From Balanoglossus misakiensis (lineage: Eukaryota > Hemichordata): a stretch of 64,000 nucleotides of DNA. Under the pieces are notes generated by a model. The model was not told the DNA's origin, searched no databases, and saw nothing but the letters and a program-made list of their open reading frames with translations. Each line of letters opens with the position of its first letter. The first letter of the stretch is position 1. Where the stretch lies: NCBI GenBank assembly GCA_040954595.2, contig CM082587.2, positions 10,168,001-10,232,000 on the forward strand, written 5' to 3'. This document shows positions 1 through 12,523 of the stretch, piece by piece. The position numbers and the translations under genes were made by a program.

Positions 1-90
1 TAAACCGTTCTCTCCTGTATAACTCTAAGCTATAGGCGCTCGATGGACAACATACAAATTACCAGGTCGGGCTCGGAGTGAGTAGTGTCC

Positions 91-140
91 AGCTTCCGTG
101 AGTTCATAGTCGCAGAAACTCCAGCGGCTTTCAATTTTTG
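91..140 (+). repeat. Gene-less copy of the 5S flank within the spacer
   Basis: The stretch AGCTTCCGTGAGTTCATAG, then TCGCAGAAACTCCAGC, then GGCTTTCAATTTTT resembles the 5S upstream flank (AGCTTCCGTTTGCTTAATAA, TCGTAGAAATCCAAGC at 768-803) joined to the 5S 3' end and downstream flank (GGCTTGAATTTTT). The 5S body is missing between them. The same element recurs once in each unit. Confidence 0.6.
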
Positions 141-450
141 GTTTTTAAGTCCAATTTGGTGTATGATGTTAATATACCATTGGGACCCTATGGGGTCGGT
201 TACATCTGTATGTCATAAACGTCATTTTTTTAAAACAAAATTCATCTTTCAAGTGTTTTGCATAACATGCCAAGACAAACCCGTTCCCTCCAATATAAGA
301 TAGGGACGGTAATTAATTGCAATAGGGGCCTAATAAACAGAGGATGGTCTAAAAGATATCGTTGGTGGTGCTATCCCGGACAGCCAGGGTCACGATGGGG
401 TCACGTACGTCTATGATACCGCAAACAAGTCAACTCCACGCTAAATTCAA

Positions 451-524
451 CCTGTCCGCCGGACTGGTAACTTTTTTACTATCAGTCTGATGGAAAAACA
501 ACCAGTCTCGGACTGTCGGACAGG
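451..524. repeat. Spacer inverted repeat (stem-loop)
   Basis: CCTGTCCG at the left and CGGACAGG at the right are perfect complements, with inner GGACTGG and CCAGTC also able to pair. It recurs in each 1064-bp unit. One unit (near 2579) has CCAGTCCG in the left arm, which breaks two pairs. Confidence 0.6.
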
Positions 525-778
525 CGTTATTTCGAATAGTGTGTCTTGCATAACATACCAATATAGGCCTTAGATAGGGACGGTCGATCGGCCACACAAA
601 TTATCAGGTCATTATTTCTCCACTTTACTATGGTCACTTTTTGTAGGATATAACAAGACAAAACCGCTCTCTCCCATATAAATTATAAGATCGGGTCGGT
701 CAATCAGCTGGCCACGCACACAATTATCGTGCCGCGTGCTCTGTGTGTACGCCTATGTGTTAGTGAAGCTTCCGTTTG

Positions 779-786
779 CTTAATAA
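779..786 (+). promoter_or_regulatory. TATA-like box upstream of 5S gene
   Basis: TTAATAAT lies about 31 to 24 bp before the 5S start at 810. The same block occurs at the same offset in every unit, and the unit before 8148 has CTAAATAAT instead. An AT-rich box near -30 is a known extra element of many invertebrate 5S genes, in addition to the internal control region bound by TFIIIA. Function here is inferred from position and conservation. Confidence 0.5.
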
Positions 787-809
787 TCGTAGAAATCCAA
801 GCAGTGTTT

Positions 810-929
810 GCCTACGGCCATACCACGTCGAATACACCGGTTCTCGTCCGATCACCGAAGTTAAGCTGCGTTGGGCGTGGTTAGTACTTGGATGGGTGAC
901 CGCCTGGGAATACCACGTGCCGTAGGCTT
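810..929 (+). rRNA. 5S: 5S ribosomal RNA, copy 1
   Basis: The 120-nt sequence starts GCCTACGGCCATACC and ends GTGCCGTAGGCTT, and these ends pair to form helix I. The internal block GATCACCGAAGTTAAGC and the later GGATGGGTGACCGCCTGG are the conserved eukaryotic 5S segments that include the box A, intermediate and box C promoter elements. The RNA is part of the large ribosomal subunit and is made by RNA polymerase III. Confidence 0.98.
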
Positions 930-932
930 GAA

Positions 933-937
933 TTTTT
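933..937 (+). terminator. Pol III T-run terminator of 5S gene
   Basis: A run of five T follows the 3' end of the gene by three bases, the normal RNA polymerase III stop. It is present at the same offset after every gene in the array. Confidence 0.75.
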
Positions 938-1873
938 CCTGTTTCTTAACTTTTGCATTAAACAGTCTTCCTTTTTGTCGTCGTAAACGTCCATTTTTAA
1001 TTATATTTTTTTTCTCCAAATTCTTTAATTCCATGATCATATATTTTTGTTGAACATAACTTCATAAACCGTTCTCTCCTGTATAACTCTAAGCTATAGG
1101 CGCTCGATGGACAACATACAAATTACCAGGTCGGGCTCGGAGTGAGTAGTGTCCAGCTTACGTGAGTTCATAGTCGCAGAAACTCAAGCGGCTTTCAATT
1201 TTTGGTTTTTAAGTCCAATTTGGTGTATGATGTTAATATACCATTGGGACCCTATGGGGTCGGTTACATCTGTATGTCATAAACGTCATTTTTTTAAAAC
1301 AAAATTCATCTTTCAAGTGTTTTGCATAACATGCCAAGACAAACCCGTTCCCTCCAATATAAGATAGGGACGGTAATTAATTGCAATAGGGGCCTAATAA
1401 ACAGAGGATGGTCTAAAAGATATCGTTGGTGGTGCTATCCCGGACAGCCAGGGTCACGATGGGGTCACGTACGTCTATGATACCGCAAACAAGTCAACTC
1501 CACGCTAAATTCAACCTGTCCGCCGGACTGGTAACTTTTTTACTATCAGTCTGATGGAAAAACAACCAGTCTCGGACTGTCGGACAGGCGTTATTTCGAA
1601 TAGTGTGTCTTGCATAACATACCAATATAGGCCTTAGATAGGGACGGTCGATCGGCCACACAAATTATCAGGTCATTATTTCTCCACTTTAATATGGTCA
1701 CTTTTTGTAGGATATAACAAGACAAAACCGCTCTCTCCCATATAAATTATAAGATCGGGTCGGTCAATCAGCTGGCCACGCACACAATTATCGTGCCGCG
1801 TGCTCTGTGTGTACGCCTATGTGTTAGTGAAGCTTCCGGTTGCTTAATAATCGTAGAAATTCAAGCAGTGTTT

Positions 1874-1993
1874 GCCTACGGCCATACCACGTCGAATACA
1901 CCGGTTCTCGTCCGATCACCGAAGTTAAGCTGCGTTGGGCGTGGTTAGTACTTGGATGGGTGACCGCCTGGGAATACCACGTGCCGTAGGCTT
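1874..1993 (+). rRNA. 5S: 5S ribosomal RNA, copy 2
   Basis: Same 120-nt gene as copy 1, with no difference seen by eye. Its unit carries the variant CTTCCGGTTGC about 45 bp upstream, which is also found in copies 6 and 10-13. Confidence 0.98.
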
Positions 1994-2937
1994 GAATTTT
2001 TCCTGTTTCTTAACTTTTGCATTAAACAGTCTTCCTTTTTGTCGTCGTAAACGTCCATTTTTAATTATATTTTTTTTCTCCAAATTCTTTAATTCCATGA
2101 TCATATATTTTTGTTGAACATAACTTCATAAACCGTTCTCTCCTGTATAACTCTAAGCTATAGGCGCTCGATGGACAACATACAAATTACCAGGTCGGGC
2201 TCGGAGTGAGTAGTGTCCAGCTTACGTGAGTTCATAGTCGCAGAAACTCCAGCGGCTTTCAATTTTTGGTTTTTAAGTCCAATTTGGTGTATGATGTTAA
2301 TATACCATTGGGACCCTATGGGGTCGGTTACATCTGTATGTCATAAACGTCATTTTTTAAAAACAAAATTCATCTTTCAAGTGTTTTGCATAACATGCCA
2401 AGACAAACCCGTTCCCTCCAATATAAGATAGGGACGGTAATTAATTGCAATAGGGGCCTAATAAACAGAGGATGGTCTAAAAGATATCGTTGGTGGTGCT
2501 ATCCCGGACAGCCAGGGTCACGATGGGGTCACGTACGTCTATGATACCGCAAACAAGTCAACTCCACGCTAAATTCAACCAGTCCGCCGGACTGGTAACT
2601 TTTTTACTATCAGTCTGATGGAAAAACAACCAGTCTCGGACTGTCGGACAGGCGTTATTTCGAATAGTGTGTCTTGCATAACATACCAATATAGGCCTTA
2701 GATAGGGACGGTCGATCGGCCACACAAATTATCAGGTCATTATTTCTCCACTTTAATATGGTCACTTTTTGTAGGATATAACAAGACAAAACCGCTCTCT
2801 CCCATATAAATTATAAGATCGGGTCGGTCAATCAGCTGGCCACGCACACAATTATCGTGCCGCGTGCTCTGTGTGTACGCCTATGTGTTAGTGAAGCTTC
2901 CGTTTGCTTAATAATCGTAGAAATTCAAGCAGTTTTT

Positions 2938-3057
2938 GCCTACGGCCATACCACGTCGAATACACCGGTTCTCGTCCGATCACCGAAGTTAAGCTGCGTT
3001 GGGCGTGGTTAGTACTTGGATGGGTGACCGCCTGGGAATACCACGTGCCGTAGGCTT
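2938..3057 (+). rRNA. 5S: 5S ribosomal RNA, copy 3
   Basis: Full-length 120-nt gene. The base run just before the start is CAGTTTTT rather than CAGTGTTT, a variant shared only with the next unit. Confidence 0.98.
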
Positions 3058-4001
3058 GAATTTTTCCTGTTTCTTAACTTTTGCATTAAACAGTCTTCCT
3101 TTTTGTCGTCGTAAACGTCCATTTTTAATTATATTTTTTTTCTCCAAATTCTTTAATTCCATGATCATATATTTTTGTTGAACATAACTTCATAAACCGT
3201 TCTCTCCTGTATAACTCTAAGCTATAGGCGCTCGATGGACAACATACAAATTACCAGGTCGGGCTCGGAGTGAGTAGTGTCCAGCTTACGTGAGTTCATA
3301 GTCGCAGAAACTCCAGCGGCTTTCAATTTTTGGTTTTTAAGTCCAATTTGGTGTATGATGTTAATATACCATTGGGACCCTATGGGGTCGGTTACATCTG
3401 TATGTCATAAACGTCATTTTTTAAAAACAAAATTCATCTTTCAAGTGTTTTGCATAACATGCCAAGACAAACCCGTTCCCTCCAATATAAGATAGGGACG
3501 GTAATTAATTGCAATAGGGGCCTAATAAACAGAGGATGGTCTAAAAGATATCGTTGGTGGTGCTATCCCGGACAGCCAGGGTCACGATGGGGTCACGTAC
3601 GTCTATGATACCGCAAACAAGTCAACTCCACGCTAAATTCAACCTGTCCGCCGGACTGGTAACTTTTTTACTATCAGTCTGATGGAAAAACAACCAGTCT
3701 CGGACTGTCGGACAGGCGTTATTTCGAATAGTGTGTCTTGCATAACATACCAATATAGGCCTTAGATAGGGACGGTCGATCGGCCACACAAATTATCAGG
3801 TCATTATTTCTCCACTTTAATATGGTCACTTTTTGTAGGATATAACAAGACAAAACCGCTCTCTCCCATATAAATTATAAGATCGGGTCGGTCAATCAGC
3901 TGGCCACGCACACAATTATCGTGCCGCGTGCTCTGTGTGTACGCCTATGTGTTAGTGAAGCTTCCGTTTGCTTAATAATCGTAGAAATTCAAGCAGTTTT
4001 T

Positions 4002-4121
4002 GCCTACGGCCATACCACGTCGAATACACCGGTTCTCGTCCGATCACCGAAGTTAAGCTGCGTTGGGCGTGGTTAGTACTTGGATGGGTGACCGCCTGGG
4101 AATACCACGTGCCGTAGGCTT
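4002..4121 (+). rRNA. 5S: 5S ribosomal RNA, copy 4
   Basis: Full-length 120-nt gene. It shares the CAGTTTTT upstream variant with copy 3, which suggests that the two units descend from one recent duplication or conversion. Confidence 0.98.
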
Positions 4122-5065
4122 GAATTTTTCCTGTTTCTTAACTTTTGCATTAAACAGTCTTCCTTTTTGTCGTCGTAAACGTCCATTTTTAATTATATTT
4201 TTTTTCTCCAAATTCTTTAATTCCATGATCATATATTTTTGTTGAACATAACTTCATAAACCGTTCTCTCCTGTATAACTCTAAGCTATAGGCGCTCGAT
4301 GGACAACATACAAATTACCAGGTCGGGCTCGGAGTGAGTAGTGTCCAGCTTACGTGAGTTCATAGTCGCAGAAACTCCAGCGGCTTTCAATTTTTGGTTT
4401 TTAAGTCCAATTTGGTGTATGATGTTAATATACCATTGGGACCCTATGGGGTCGGTTACATCTGTATGTCATAAACGTCATTTTTTTAAAACAAAATTCA
4501 TCTTTCAAGTGTTTTGCATAACATGCCAAGACAAACCCGTTCCCTCCAATATAAGATAGGGACGGTAATTAATTGCAATAGGGGCCTAATAAACAGAGGA
4601 TGGTCTAAAAGATATCGTTGGTGGTGCTATCCCGGACAGCCAGGGTCACGATGGGGTCACGTACGTCTATGATACCGCAAACAAGTCAACTCCACGCTAA
4701 ATTCAACCTGTCCGCCGGACTGGTAACTTTTTTACTATCAGTCTGATGGAAAAACAACCAGTCTCGGACTGTCGGACAGGCGTTATTTCGAATAGTGTGT
4801 CTTGCATAACATACCAATATAGGCCTTAGATAGGGACGGTCGATCGGCCACACAAATTATCAGGTCATTATTTCTCCACTTTAATATGGTCACTTTTTGT
4901 AGGATATAACAAGACAAAACCGCTCTCTCCCATATAAATTATAAGATCGGGTCGGTCAATCAGCTGGCCACGCACACAATTATCGTGCCGCGTGCTCTGT
5001 GTGTACGCCTATGTGTTAGTGAAGCTTCCGTTTGCTTAATAATCGTAGAAATTCAAGCAGTGTTT

Positions 5066-5185
5066 GCCTACGGCCATACCACGTCGAATACACCGGTTCT
5101 CGTCCGATCACCGAAGTTAAGCTGCGTTGGGCGTGGTTAGTACTTGGATGGGTGACCGCCTGGGAATACCACGTGCCGTAGGCTT
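5066..5185 (+). rRNA. 5S: 5S ribosomal RNA, copy 5
   Basis: Full-length 120-nt gene. The spacer just after it has one T fewer in the T-run near 5263, making this the 1063-bp unit. Confidence 0.98.
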
Positions 5186-6128
5186 GAATTTTTCCTGTTT
5201 CTTAACTTTTGCATTAAACAGTCTTCCTTTTTGTCGTCGTAAACGTCCATTTTTAATTATATTTTTTTCTCCAAATTCTTTAATTCCATGATCATATATT
5301 TTTGTTGAATATAACTTCATAAACCGTTCTCTCCTGTATAACTCTAAGCTATAGGCGCTCGATGGACAACATACAAATTACCAGGTCGGGCTCGGAGTGA
5401 GTAGTGTCCAGCTTACGTGAGTTCATAGTCGCAGAAACTCCAGCGGCTTTCAATTTTTGGTTTTTAAGTCCAATTTGGTGTATGATGTTAATATACCATT
5501 GGGACCCTATGGGGTCGGTTACATCTGTATGTCATAAACGTCATTTTTTTAAAACAAAATTCATCTTTCAAGTGTTTTGCATAACATGCCAAGACAAACC
5601 CGTTCCCTCCAATATAAGATAGGGACGGTAATTAATTGCAATAGGGGCCTAATAAACAGAGGATGGTCTAAAAGATATCGTTGGTGGTGCTATCCCGGAC
5701 AGCCAGGGTCACGATGGGGTCACGTACGTCTATGATACCGCAAACAAGTCAACTCCACGCTAAATTCAACCTGTCCGCCGGACTGGTAACTTTTTTACTA
5801 TCAGTCTGATGGAAAAACAACCAGTCTCGGACTGTCGGACAGGCGTTATTTCGAATAGTGTGTCTTGCATAACATACCAATATAGGCCTTAGATAGGGAC
5901 GGTCGATCGGCCACACAAATTATCAGGTCATTATTTCTCCACTTTAATATGGTCACTTTTTGTAGGATATAACAAGACAAAACCGCTCTCTCCCATATAA
6001 ATTATAAGATCGGGTCGGTCAATCAGCTGGCCACGCACACAATTATCGTGCCGCGTGCTCTGTGTGTACGCCTATGTGTTAGTGAAGCTTCCGGTTGCTT
6101 AATAATCGTAGAAATTCAAGCAGTGTTT

Positions 6129-6248
6129 GCCTACGGCCATACCACGTCGAATACACCGGTTCTCGTCCGATCACCGAAGTTAAGCTGCGTTGGGCGTGGT
6201 TAGTACTTGGATGGGTGACCGCCTGGGAATACCACGTGCCGTAGGCTT
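6129..6248 (+). rRNA. 5S: 5S ribosomal RNA, copy 6
   Basis: Full-length 120-nt gene with intact internal control region and T-run terminator. Upstream variant is CCGGTTGC. Confidence 0.98.
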
Positions 6249-7179
6249 GAATTTTTCCTGTTTCTTAACTTTTGCATTAAACAGTCTTCCTTTTTGTCGT
6301 CGTAAACGTCCATTTTTAATTATATTTTTTTTCTCCAAATTCTTTAATTCCATGATCATATATTTTTGTTGAACATAACTTCATAAACCGTTCTCTCCTG
6401 TATAACTCTAAGCTATAGGCGCTCGATGGACAACATACAAATTACCAGGTCGGGCTCGGAGTGAGTAGTGTCCAGCTTACGTGAGTTCATAGTCGCAGAA
6501 ACTCCAGCGGCTTTCAATTTTTGGTTTTTAAGTCCAATTTGGTGTATGATGTTAATATACCATTGGGACCCTATGGGGTCGGTTACATCTGTATGTCATA
6601 AACGTCATTTTTTTAAAACAAAATTCATCTTTCAAGTGTTTTGCATAACATGCCAAGACAAACCCGTTCCCTCCAATATAAGATAGGGACGGTAATTAAT
6701 TGCAATAGGGGCCTAATAAACAGAGGATGGTCTAAAAGATATCGTTGGTGGTGCTATCCCGGACAGCCAGGGTCACGATGGGGTCACGTACGTCTATGAT
6801 ACCGCAAACAAGTCAACTCCACGCTAAATTCAACCTGTCCGCCGGACTGGTAACTTTTTTACTATCAGTCTGATGGAAAAACAACCAGTCTCGGACTGTC
6901 GGACAGGCGTTATTTCGAATAGTGTGTCTTGCATAACATACCAATATAGGCCTTAGATAGGGACGGTCGATCGGCCACACAAATTATCAGGTCATTATTT
7001 CTCCACTTTAATATGGTCACTTTTTGTAGGATATAACAAGACAAAACCGCTCTCTCCCATATAAATTATAAGATCGGGTCGGTCAATCAGCTGGCCACGC
7101 ACACAATTATCGTGCCGCGTGCTCTGTGTGTACGCCTATGTGTTAGTGAAGCTTCCGTTTGCTTAATAATCGTAGAAAT

Positions 7180-7203
7180 GGGAATACCACGTGCCGTAGG
7201 CTT
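7180..7203 (+). pseudogene. 5S rRNA gene remnant, deleted unit
   Basis: Only the last ~24 nt of the 5S gene remain (GGGAATACCACGTGCCGTAG and the following GCTT), joined directly to the upstream flank GTAGAAAT. The unit is 109 bp shorter than its neighbours, so a single deletion removed about 13 bp of flank and the first ~96 nt of the gene. The internal promoter is gone, so the unit cannot make 5S RNA. Confidence 0.95.
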
Positions 7204-8147
7204 GAATTTTTCCTGTTTCTTAACTTTTGCATTAAACAGTCTTCCTTTTTGTCGTCGTAAACGTCCATTTTTAATTATATTTTTTTTCTCCAAATTCTTT
7301 AATTCCATGATCATATATTTTTGTTGAACATAACTTCATAAACCGTTCTCTCCTGTATAACTCTAAGCTATAGGCGCTCGATGGACAACATACAAATTAC
7401 CAGGTCGGGCTCGGAGTGAGTAGTGTCCAGCTTACGTGAGTTCATAGTCGCAGAAACTCCAGCGGCTTTCAATTTTTGGTTTTTAAGTCCAATTTGGTGT
7501 ATGATGTTAATATACCATTGGGACCCTATGGGGTCGGTTACATCTGTATGTCATAAACGTCATTTTTTAAAAACAAAATTCATCTTTCAAGTGTTTTGCA
7601 TAACATGCCAAGACAAACACGTTCCCTCCAATATAAGATAGGGACGGTAATTAATTGCAATAGGGGCCTAATAAACAGAGGATGGTCTAAAAGATATCGT
7701 TGGTGGTGCTATCCCGGACAGCCAGGGTCACGATGGGGTCACGTACGTCTATGATACCGCAAACAAGTCAACTCCACGCTAAATTCAACCTGTCCGCCGG
7801 ACTGGTAACTTTTTTACTATCAGTCTGATGGAAAAACAACCAGTCTCGGACTGTCGGACAGGCGTTATTTCGAATAGTGTGTCTTGCATAACATACCAAT
7901 ATAGGCCTTAGATAGGGACGGTCGATCGGCCACACAAATTATCAGGTCATTATTTCTCCACTTTAATATGGTCACTTTTTGTAGGATATAACAAGACAAA
8001 ACCGCTCTCTCCCATATAAATTATAAGATCGGGTCGGTCAATCAGCTGGCCACGCACACAATTATCGTGCCGCGTGCTCTGTGTGTACGCCTATGTGTTA
8101 GTGAAGCTTCCGTTTGCTAAATAATCGTAGAAATTCAAGCAGTGTTT

Positions 8148-8267
8148 GCCTACGGCCATACCACGTCGAATACACCGGTTCTCGTCCGATCACCGAAGTT
8201 AAGCTGCGTTGGGCGTGGTTAGTACTTGGATGGGTGACCGCCTGGGAATACCACGTGCCGTAGGCTT
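8148..8267 (+). rRNA. 5S: 5S ribosomal RNA, copy 7
   Basis: Full-length 120-nt gene immediately after the deleted unit. The upstream AT box has one change, to CTAAATAATCG. Confidence 0.98.
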
Positions 8268-9211
8268 GAATTTTTCCTGTTTCTTAACTTTTGCATTAAA
8301 CAGTCTTCCTTTTTGTCGTCGTAAACGTCCATTTTTAGTTATATTTTTTTTCTCCAAATTCTTTAATTCCATGATCATATATTTTTGTTGAACATAACTT
8401 CATAAACCGTTCTCTCCTGTATAACTCTAAGCTATAGGCGCTCGATGGACAACATACAAATTACCAGGTCGGGCTCGGAGTGAGTAGTGTCCAGCTTACG
8501 TGAGTTCATAGTCGCAGAAACTCCAGCGGCTTTCAATTTTTGGTTTTTAAGTCCAATTTGGTGTATGATGTTAATATACCATTGGGACCCTATGGGGTCG
8601 GTTACATCTGTATGTCATAAACGTCATTTTTTTAAAACAAAATTCATCTTTCAAGTGTTTTGCATAACATGCCAAGACAAACCCGTTCCCTCCAATATAA
8701 GATAGGGACGGTAATTAATTGCAATAGGGGCCTAATAAACAGAGGATGGTCTAAAAGATATCGTTGGTGGTGCTATCCCGGACAGCCAGGGTCACGATGG
8801 GGTCACGTACGTCTATGATACCGCAAACAAGTCAACTCCACGCTAAATTCAACCTGTCCGCCGGACTGGTAACTTTTTTACTATCAGTCTGATGGAAAAA
8901 CAACCAGTCTCGGACTGTCGGACAGGCGTTATTTCGAATAGTGTGTCTTGCATAACATACCAATATAGGCCTTAGATAGGGACGGTCGATCGGCCACACA
9001 AATTATCAGGTCATTATTTCTCCACTTTAATATGGTCACTTTTTGTAGGATATAACAAGACAAAACCGCTCTCTCCCATATAAATTATAAGATCGGGTCG
9101 GTCGATCAGCTGGCCACGCACACAATTATCGTGCCGCGTGCTCTGTGTGTACGCCTATGTGTTAGTGAAGCTTCCGTTTGCTTAATAATCGTAGAAATTC
9201 AAGCAGTGTTT

Positions 9212-9331
9212 GCCTACGGCCATACCACGTCGAATACACCGGTTCTCGTCCGATCACCGAAGTTAAGCTGCGTTGGGCGTGGTTAGTACTTGGATGGGTG
9301 ACCGCCTGGGAATACCACGTGCCGTAGGCTT
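9212..9331 (+). rRNA. 5S: 5S ribosomal RNA, copy 8
   Basis: Full-length 120-nt gene. Its upstream spacer has the private variant GTCGATCAGCTGG at about 9101. Confidence 0.98.
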
Positions 9332-10275
9332 GAATTTTTCCTGTTTCTTAACTTTTGCATTAAACAGTCTTCCTTTTTGTCGTCGTAAACGTCCATTTTT
9401 AATTATATTTTTTTTCTCCAAATTCTTTAATTCCATGATCATATATTTTTGTTGAACATAACTTCATAAAACGTTCTCTCCTGTATAACTCTAAGCTATA
9501 GGCGCTCGATGGACAACATACAAATTACCAGGTCGGGCTCGGAGTGAGTAGTGTCCAGCTTACGTGAGTTCATAGTCGCAGAAACTCCAGCGGCTTTCAA
9601 TTTTTGGTTTTTAAGTCCAATTTGGTGTATGATGTTAATATACCATTGGGACCCTATGGGGTCGGTTACATCTGTATGTCATAAACGTCATTTTTTTAAA
9701 ACAAAATTCATCTTTCAAGTGTTTTGCATAACATGCCAAGACAAACCCGTTCCCTCCAATATAAGATAGGGACGGTAATTAATTGCAATAGGGGCCTAAT
9801 AAACAGAGGATGGTCTAAAAGATATCGTTGGTGGTGCTATCCCGGACAGCCAGGGTCACGATGGGGTCACGTACGTCTATGATACCGCAAACAAGTCAAC
9901 TCCACGCTAAATTCAACCTGTCCGCCGGACTGGTAACTTTTTTACTATCAGTCTGATGGAAAAACAACCAGTCTCGGACTGTCGGACAGGCGTTATTTCG
10001 AATAGTGTGTCTTGCATAACATACCAATATAGGCCTTAGATAGGGACGGTCGATCGGCCACACAAATTATCAGGTCATTATTTCTCCACTTTAATATGGT
10101 CACTTTTTGTAGGATATAACAAGACAAAACCGCTCTCTCCCATATAAATTATAAGATCGGGTCGGTCGTTCAGCTGGCCACGCACACAATTATCGTGCCG
10201 CGTGCTCTGTGTGTACGCCTATGTGTTAGTGAAGCTTCCGTTTGCTTAATAATCGTAGAAATTCAAGCAGTGTTT

Positions 10276-10395
10276 GCCTACGGCCATACCACGTCGAATA
10301 CACCGGTTCTCGTCCGATCACCGAAGTTAAGCTGCGTTGGGCGTGGTTAGTACTTGGATGGGTGACCGCCTGGGAATACCACGTGCCGTAGGCTT
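10276..10395 (+). rRNA. 5S: 5S ribosomal RNA, copy 9
   Basis: Full-length 120-nt gene. Its upstream spacer has GTCGTTCAGCTGG near 10166, apparently one further change on the variant seen in the previous unit. Confidence 0.98.
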
Positions 10396-11339
10396 GAATT
10401 TTTCCTGTTTCTTAACTTTTGCATTAAACAGTCTTCCTTTTTGTCGTCGTAAACGTCCATTTTTAATTATATTTTTTTTCTCCAAATTCTTTAATTCCAT
10501 GATCATATATTTTTGTTGAACATAACTTCATAAACCGTTCTCTCCTGTATAACTCTAAGCTATAGGCGCTCGATGGACAACATACAAATTACCAGGTCGG
10601 GCTCGGAGTGAGTAGTGTCCAGCTTACGTGAGTTCATAGTCGCAGAAACTCCAGCGGCTTTCAATTTTTGGTTTTTAAGTCCAATTTGGTGTATGATGTT
10701 AATATACCATTGGGACCCTATGGGGTCGGTTACATCTGTATGTCATAAACGTCATTTTTTTAAAACAAAATTCATCTTTCAAGTGTTTTGCATAACATGC
10801 CAAGACAAACCCGTTCCCTCCAATATAAGATAGGGACGGTAATTAATTGCAATAGGGGCCTAATAAACAGAGGATGGTCTAAAAGATATCGTTGGTGGTG
10901 CTATCCCGGACAGCCAGGGTCACGATGGGGTCACGTACGTTTATGATACCGCAAACAAGTCAACTCCACGCTAAATTCAACCTGTCCGCCGGACTGGTAA
11001 CTTTTTTACTATCAGTCTGATGGAAAAACAACCAGTCTCGGACTGTCGGACAGGCGTTATTTCGAATAGTGTGTCTTGCATAACATACCAATATAGGCCT
11101 TAGATAGGGACGGTCGATCGGCCACACAAATTATCAGGTCATTATTTCTCCACTTTAATATGGTCACTTTTTGTAGGATATAACAAGACAAAACCGCTCT
11201 CTCCCATATAAATTATAAGATCGGGTCGGTCAATCAGCTGGCCACGCACACAATTATCGTGCCGCGTGCTCTGTGTGTACGCCTATGTGTTAGTGAAGCT
11301 TCCGGTTGCTTAATAATCGTAGAAATTCAAGCAGTGTTT

Positions 11340-11459
11340 GCCTACGGCCATACCACGTCGAATACACCGGTTCTCGTCCGATCACCGAAGTTAAGCTGCG
11401 TTGGGCGTGGTTAGTACTTGGATGGGTGACCGCCTGGGAATACCACGTGCCGTAGGCTT
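11340..11459 (+). rRNA. 5S: 5S ribosomal RNA, copy 10
   Basis: Full-length 120-nt gene. First of four consecutive units that share the spacer variants CGTTTATGATACC and CCGGTTGC. Confidence 0.98.
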
Positions 11460-12403
11460 GAATTTTTCCTGTTTCTTAACTTTTGCATTAAACAGTCTTC
11501 CTTTTTGTCGTCGTAAACGTCCATTTTTAATTATATTTTTTTTCTCCAAATTCTTTAATTCCATGATCATATATTTTTGTTGAACATAACTTCATAAACC
11601 GTTCTCTCCTGTATAACTCTAAGCTATAGGCGCTCGATGGACAACATACAAATTACCAGGTCGGGCTCGGAGTGAGTAGTGTCCAGCTTACGTGAGTTCA
11701 TAGTCGCAGAAACTCCAGCGGCTTTCAATTTTTGGTTTTTAAGTCCAATTTGGTGTATGATGTTAATATACCATTGGGACCCTATGGGGTCGGTTACATC
11801 TGTATGTCATAAACGTCATTTTTTTAAAACAAAATTCATCTTTCAAGTGTTTTGCATAACATGCCAAGACAAACCCGTTCCCTCCAATATAAGATAGGGA
11901 CGGTAATTAATTGCAATAGGGGCCTAATAAACAGAGGATGGTCTAAAAGATATCGTTGGTGGTGCTATCCCGGACAGCCAGGGTCACGATGGGGTCACGT
12001 ACGTTTATGATACCGCAAACAAGTCAACTCCACGCTAAATTCAACCTGTCCGCCGGACTGGTAACTTTTTTACTATCAGTCTGATGGAAAAACAACCAGT
12101 CTCGGACTGTCGGACAGGCGTTATTTCGAATAGTGTGTCTTGCATAACATACCAATATAGGCCTTAGATAGGGACGGTCGATCGGCCACACAAATTATCA
12201 GGTCATTATTTCTCCACTTTAATATGGTCACTTTTTGTAGGATATAACAAGACAAAACCGCTCTCTCCCATATAAATTATAAGATCGGGTCGGTCAATCA
12301 GCTGGCCACGCACACAATTATCGTGCCGCGTGCTCTGTGTGTACGCCTATGTGTTAGTGAAGCTTCCGGTTGCTTAATAATCGTAGAAATTCAAGCAGTG
12401 TTT

Positions 12404-12523
12404 GCCTACGGCCATACCACGTCGAATACACCGGTTCTCGTCCGATCACCGAAGTTAAGCTGCGTTGGGCGTGGTTAGTACTTGGATGGGTGACCGCCTG
12501 GGAATACCACGTGCCGTAGGCTT
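12404..12523 (+). rRNA. 5S: 5S ribosomal RNA, copy 11
   Basis: Full-length 120-nt gene, second member of the four-unit variant block. Confidence 0.98.
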
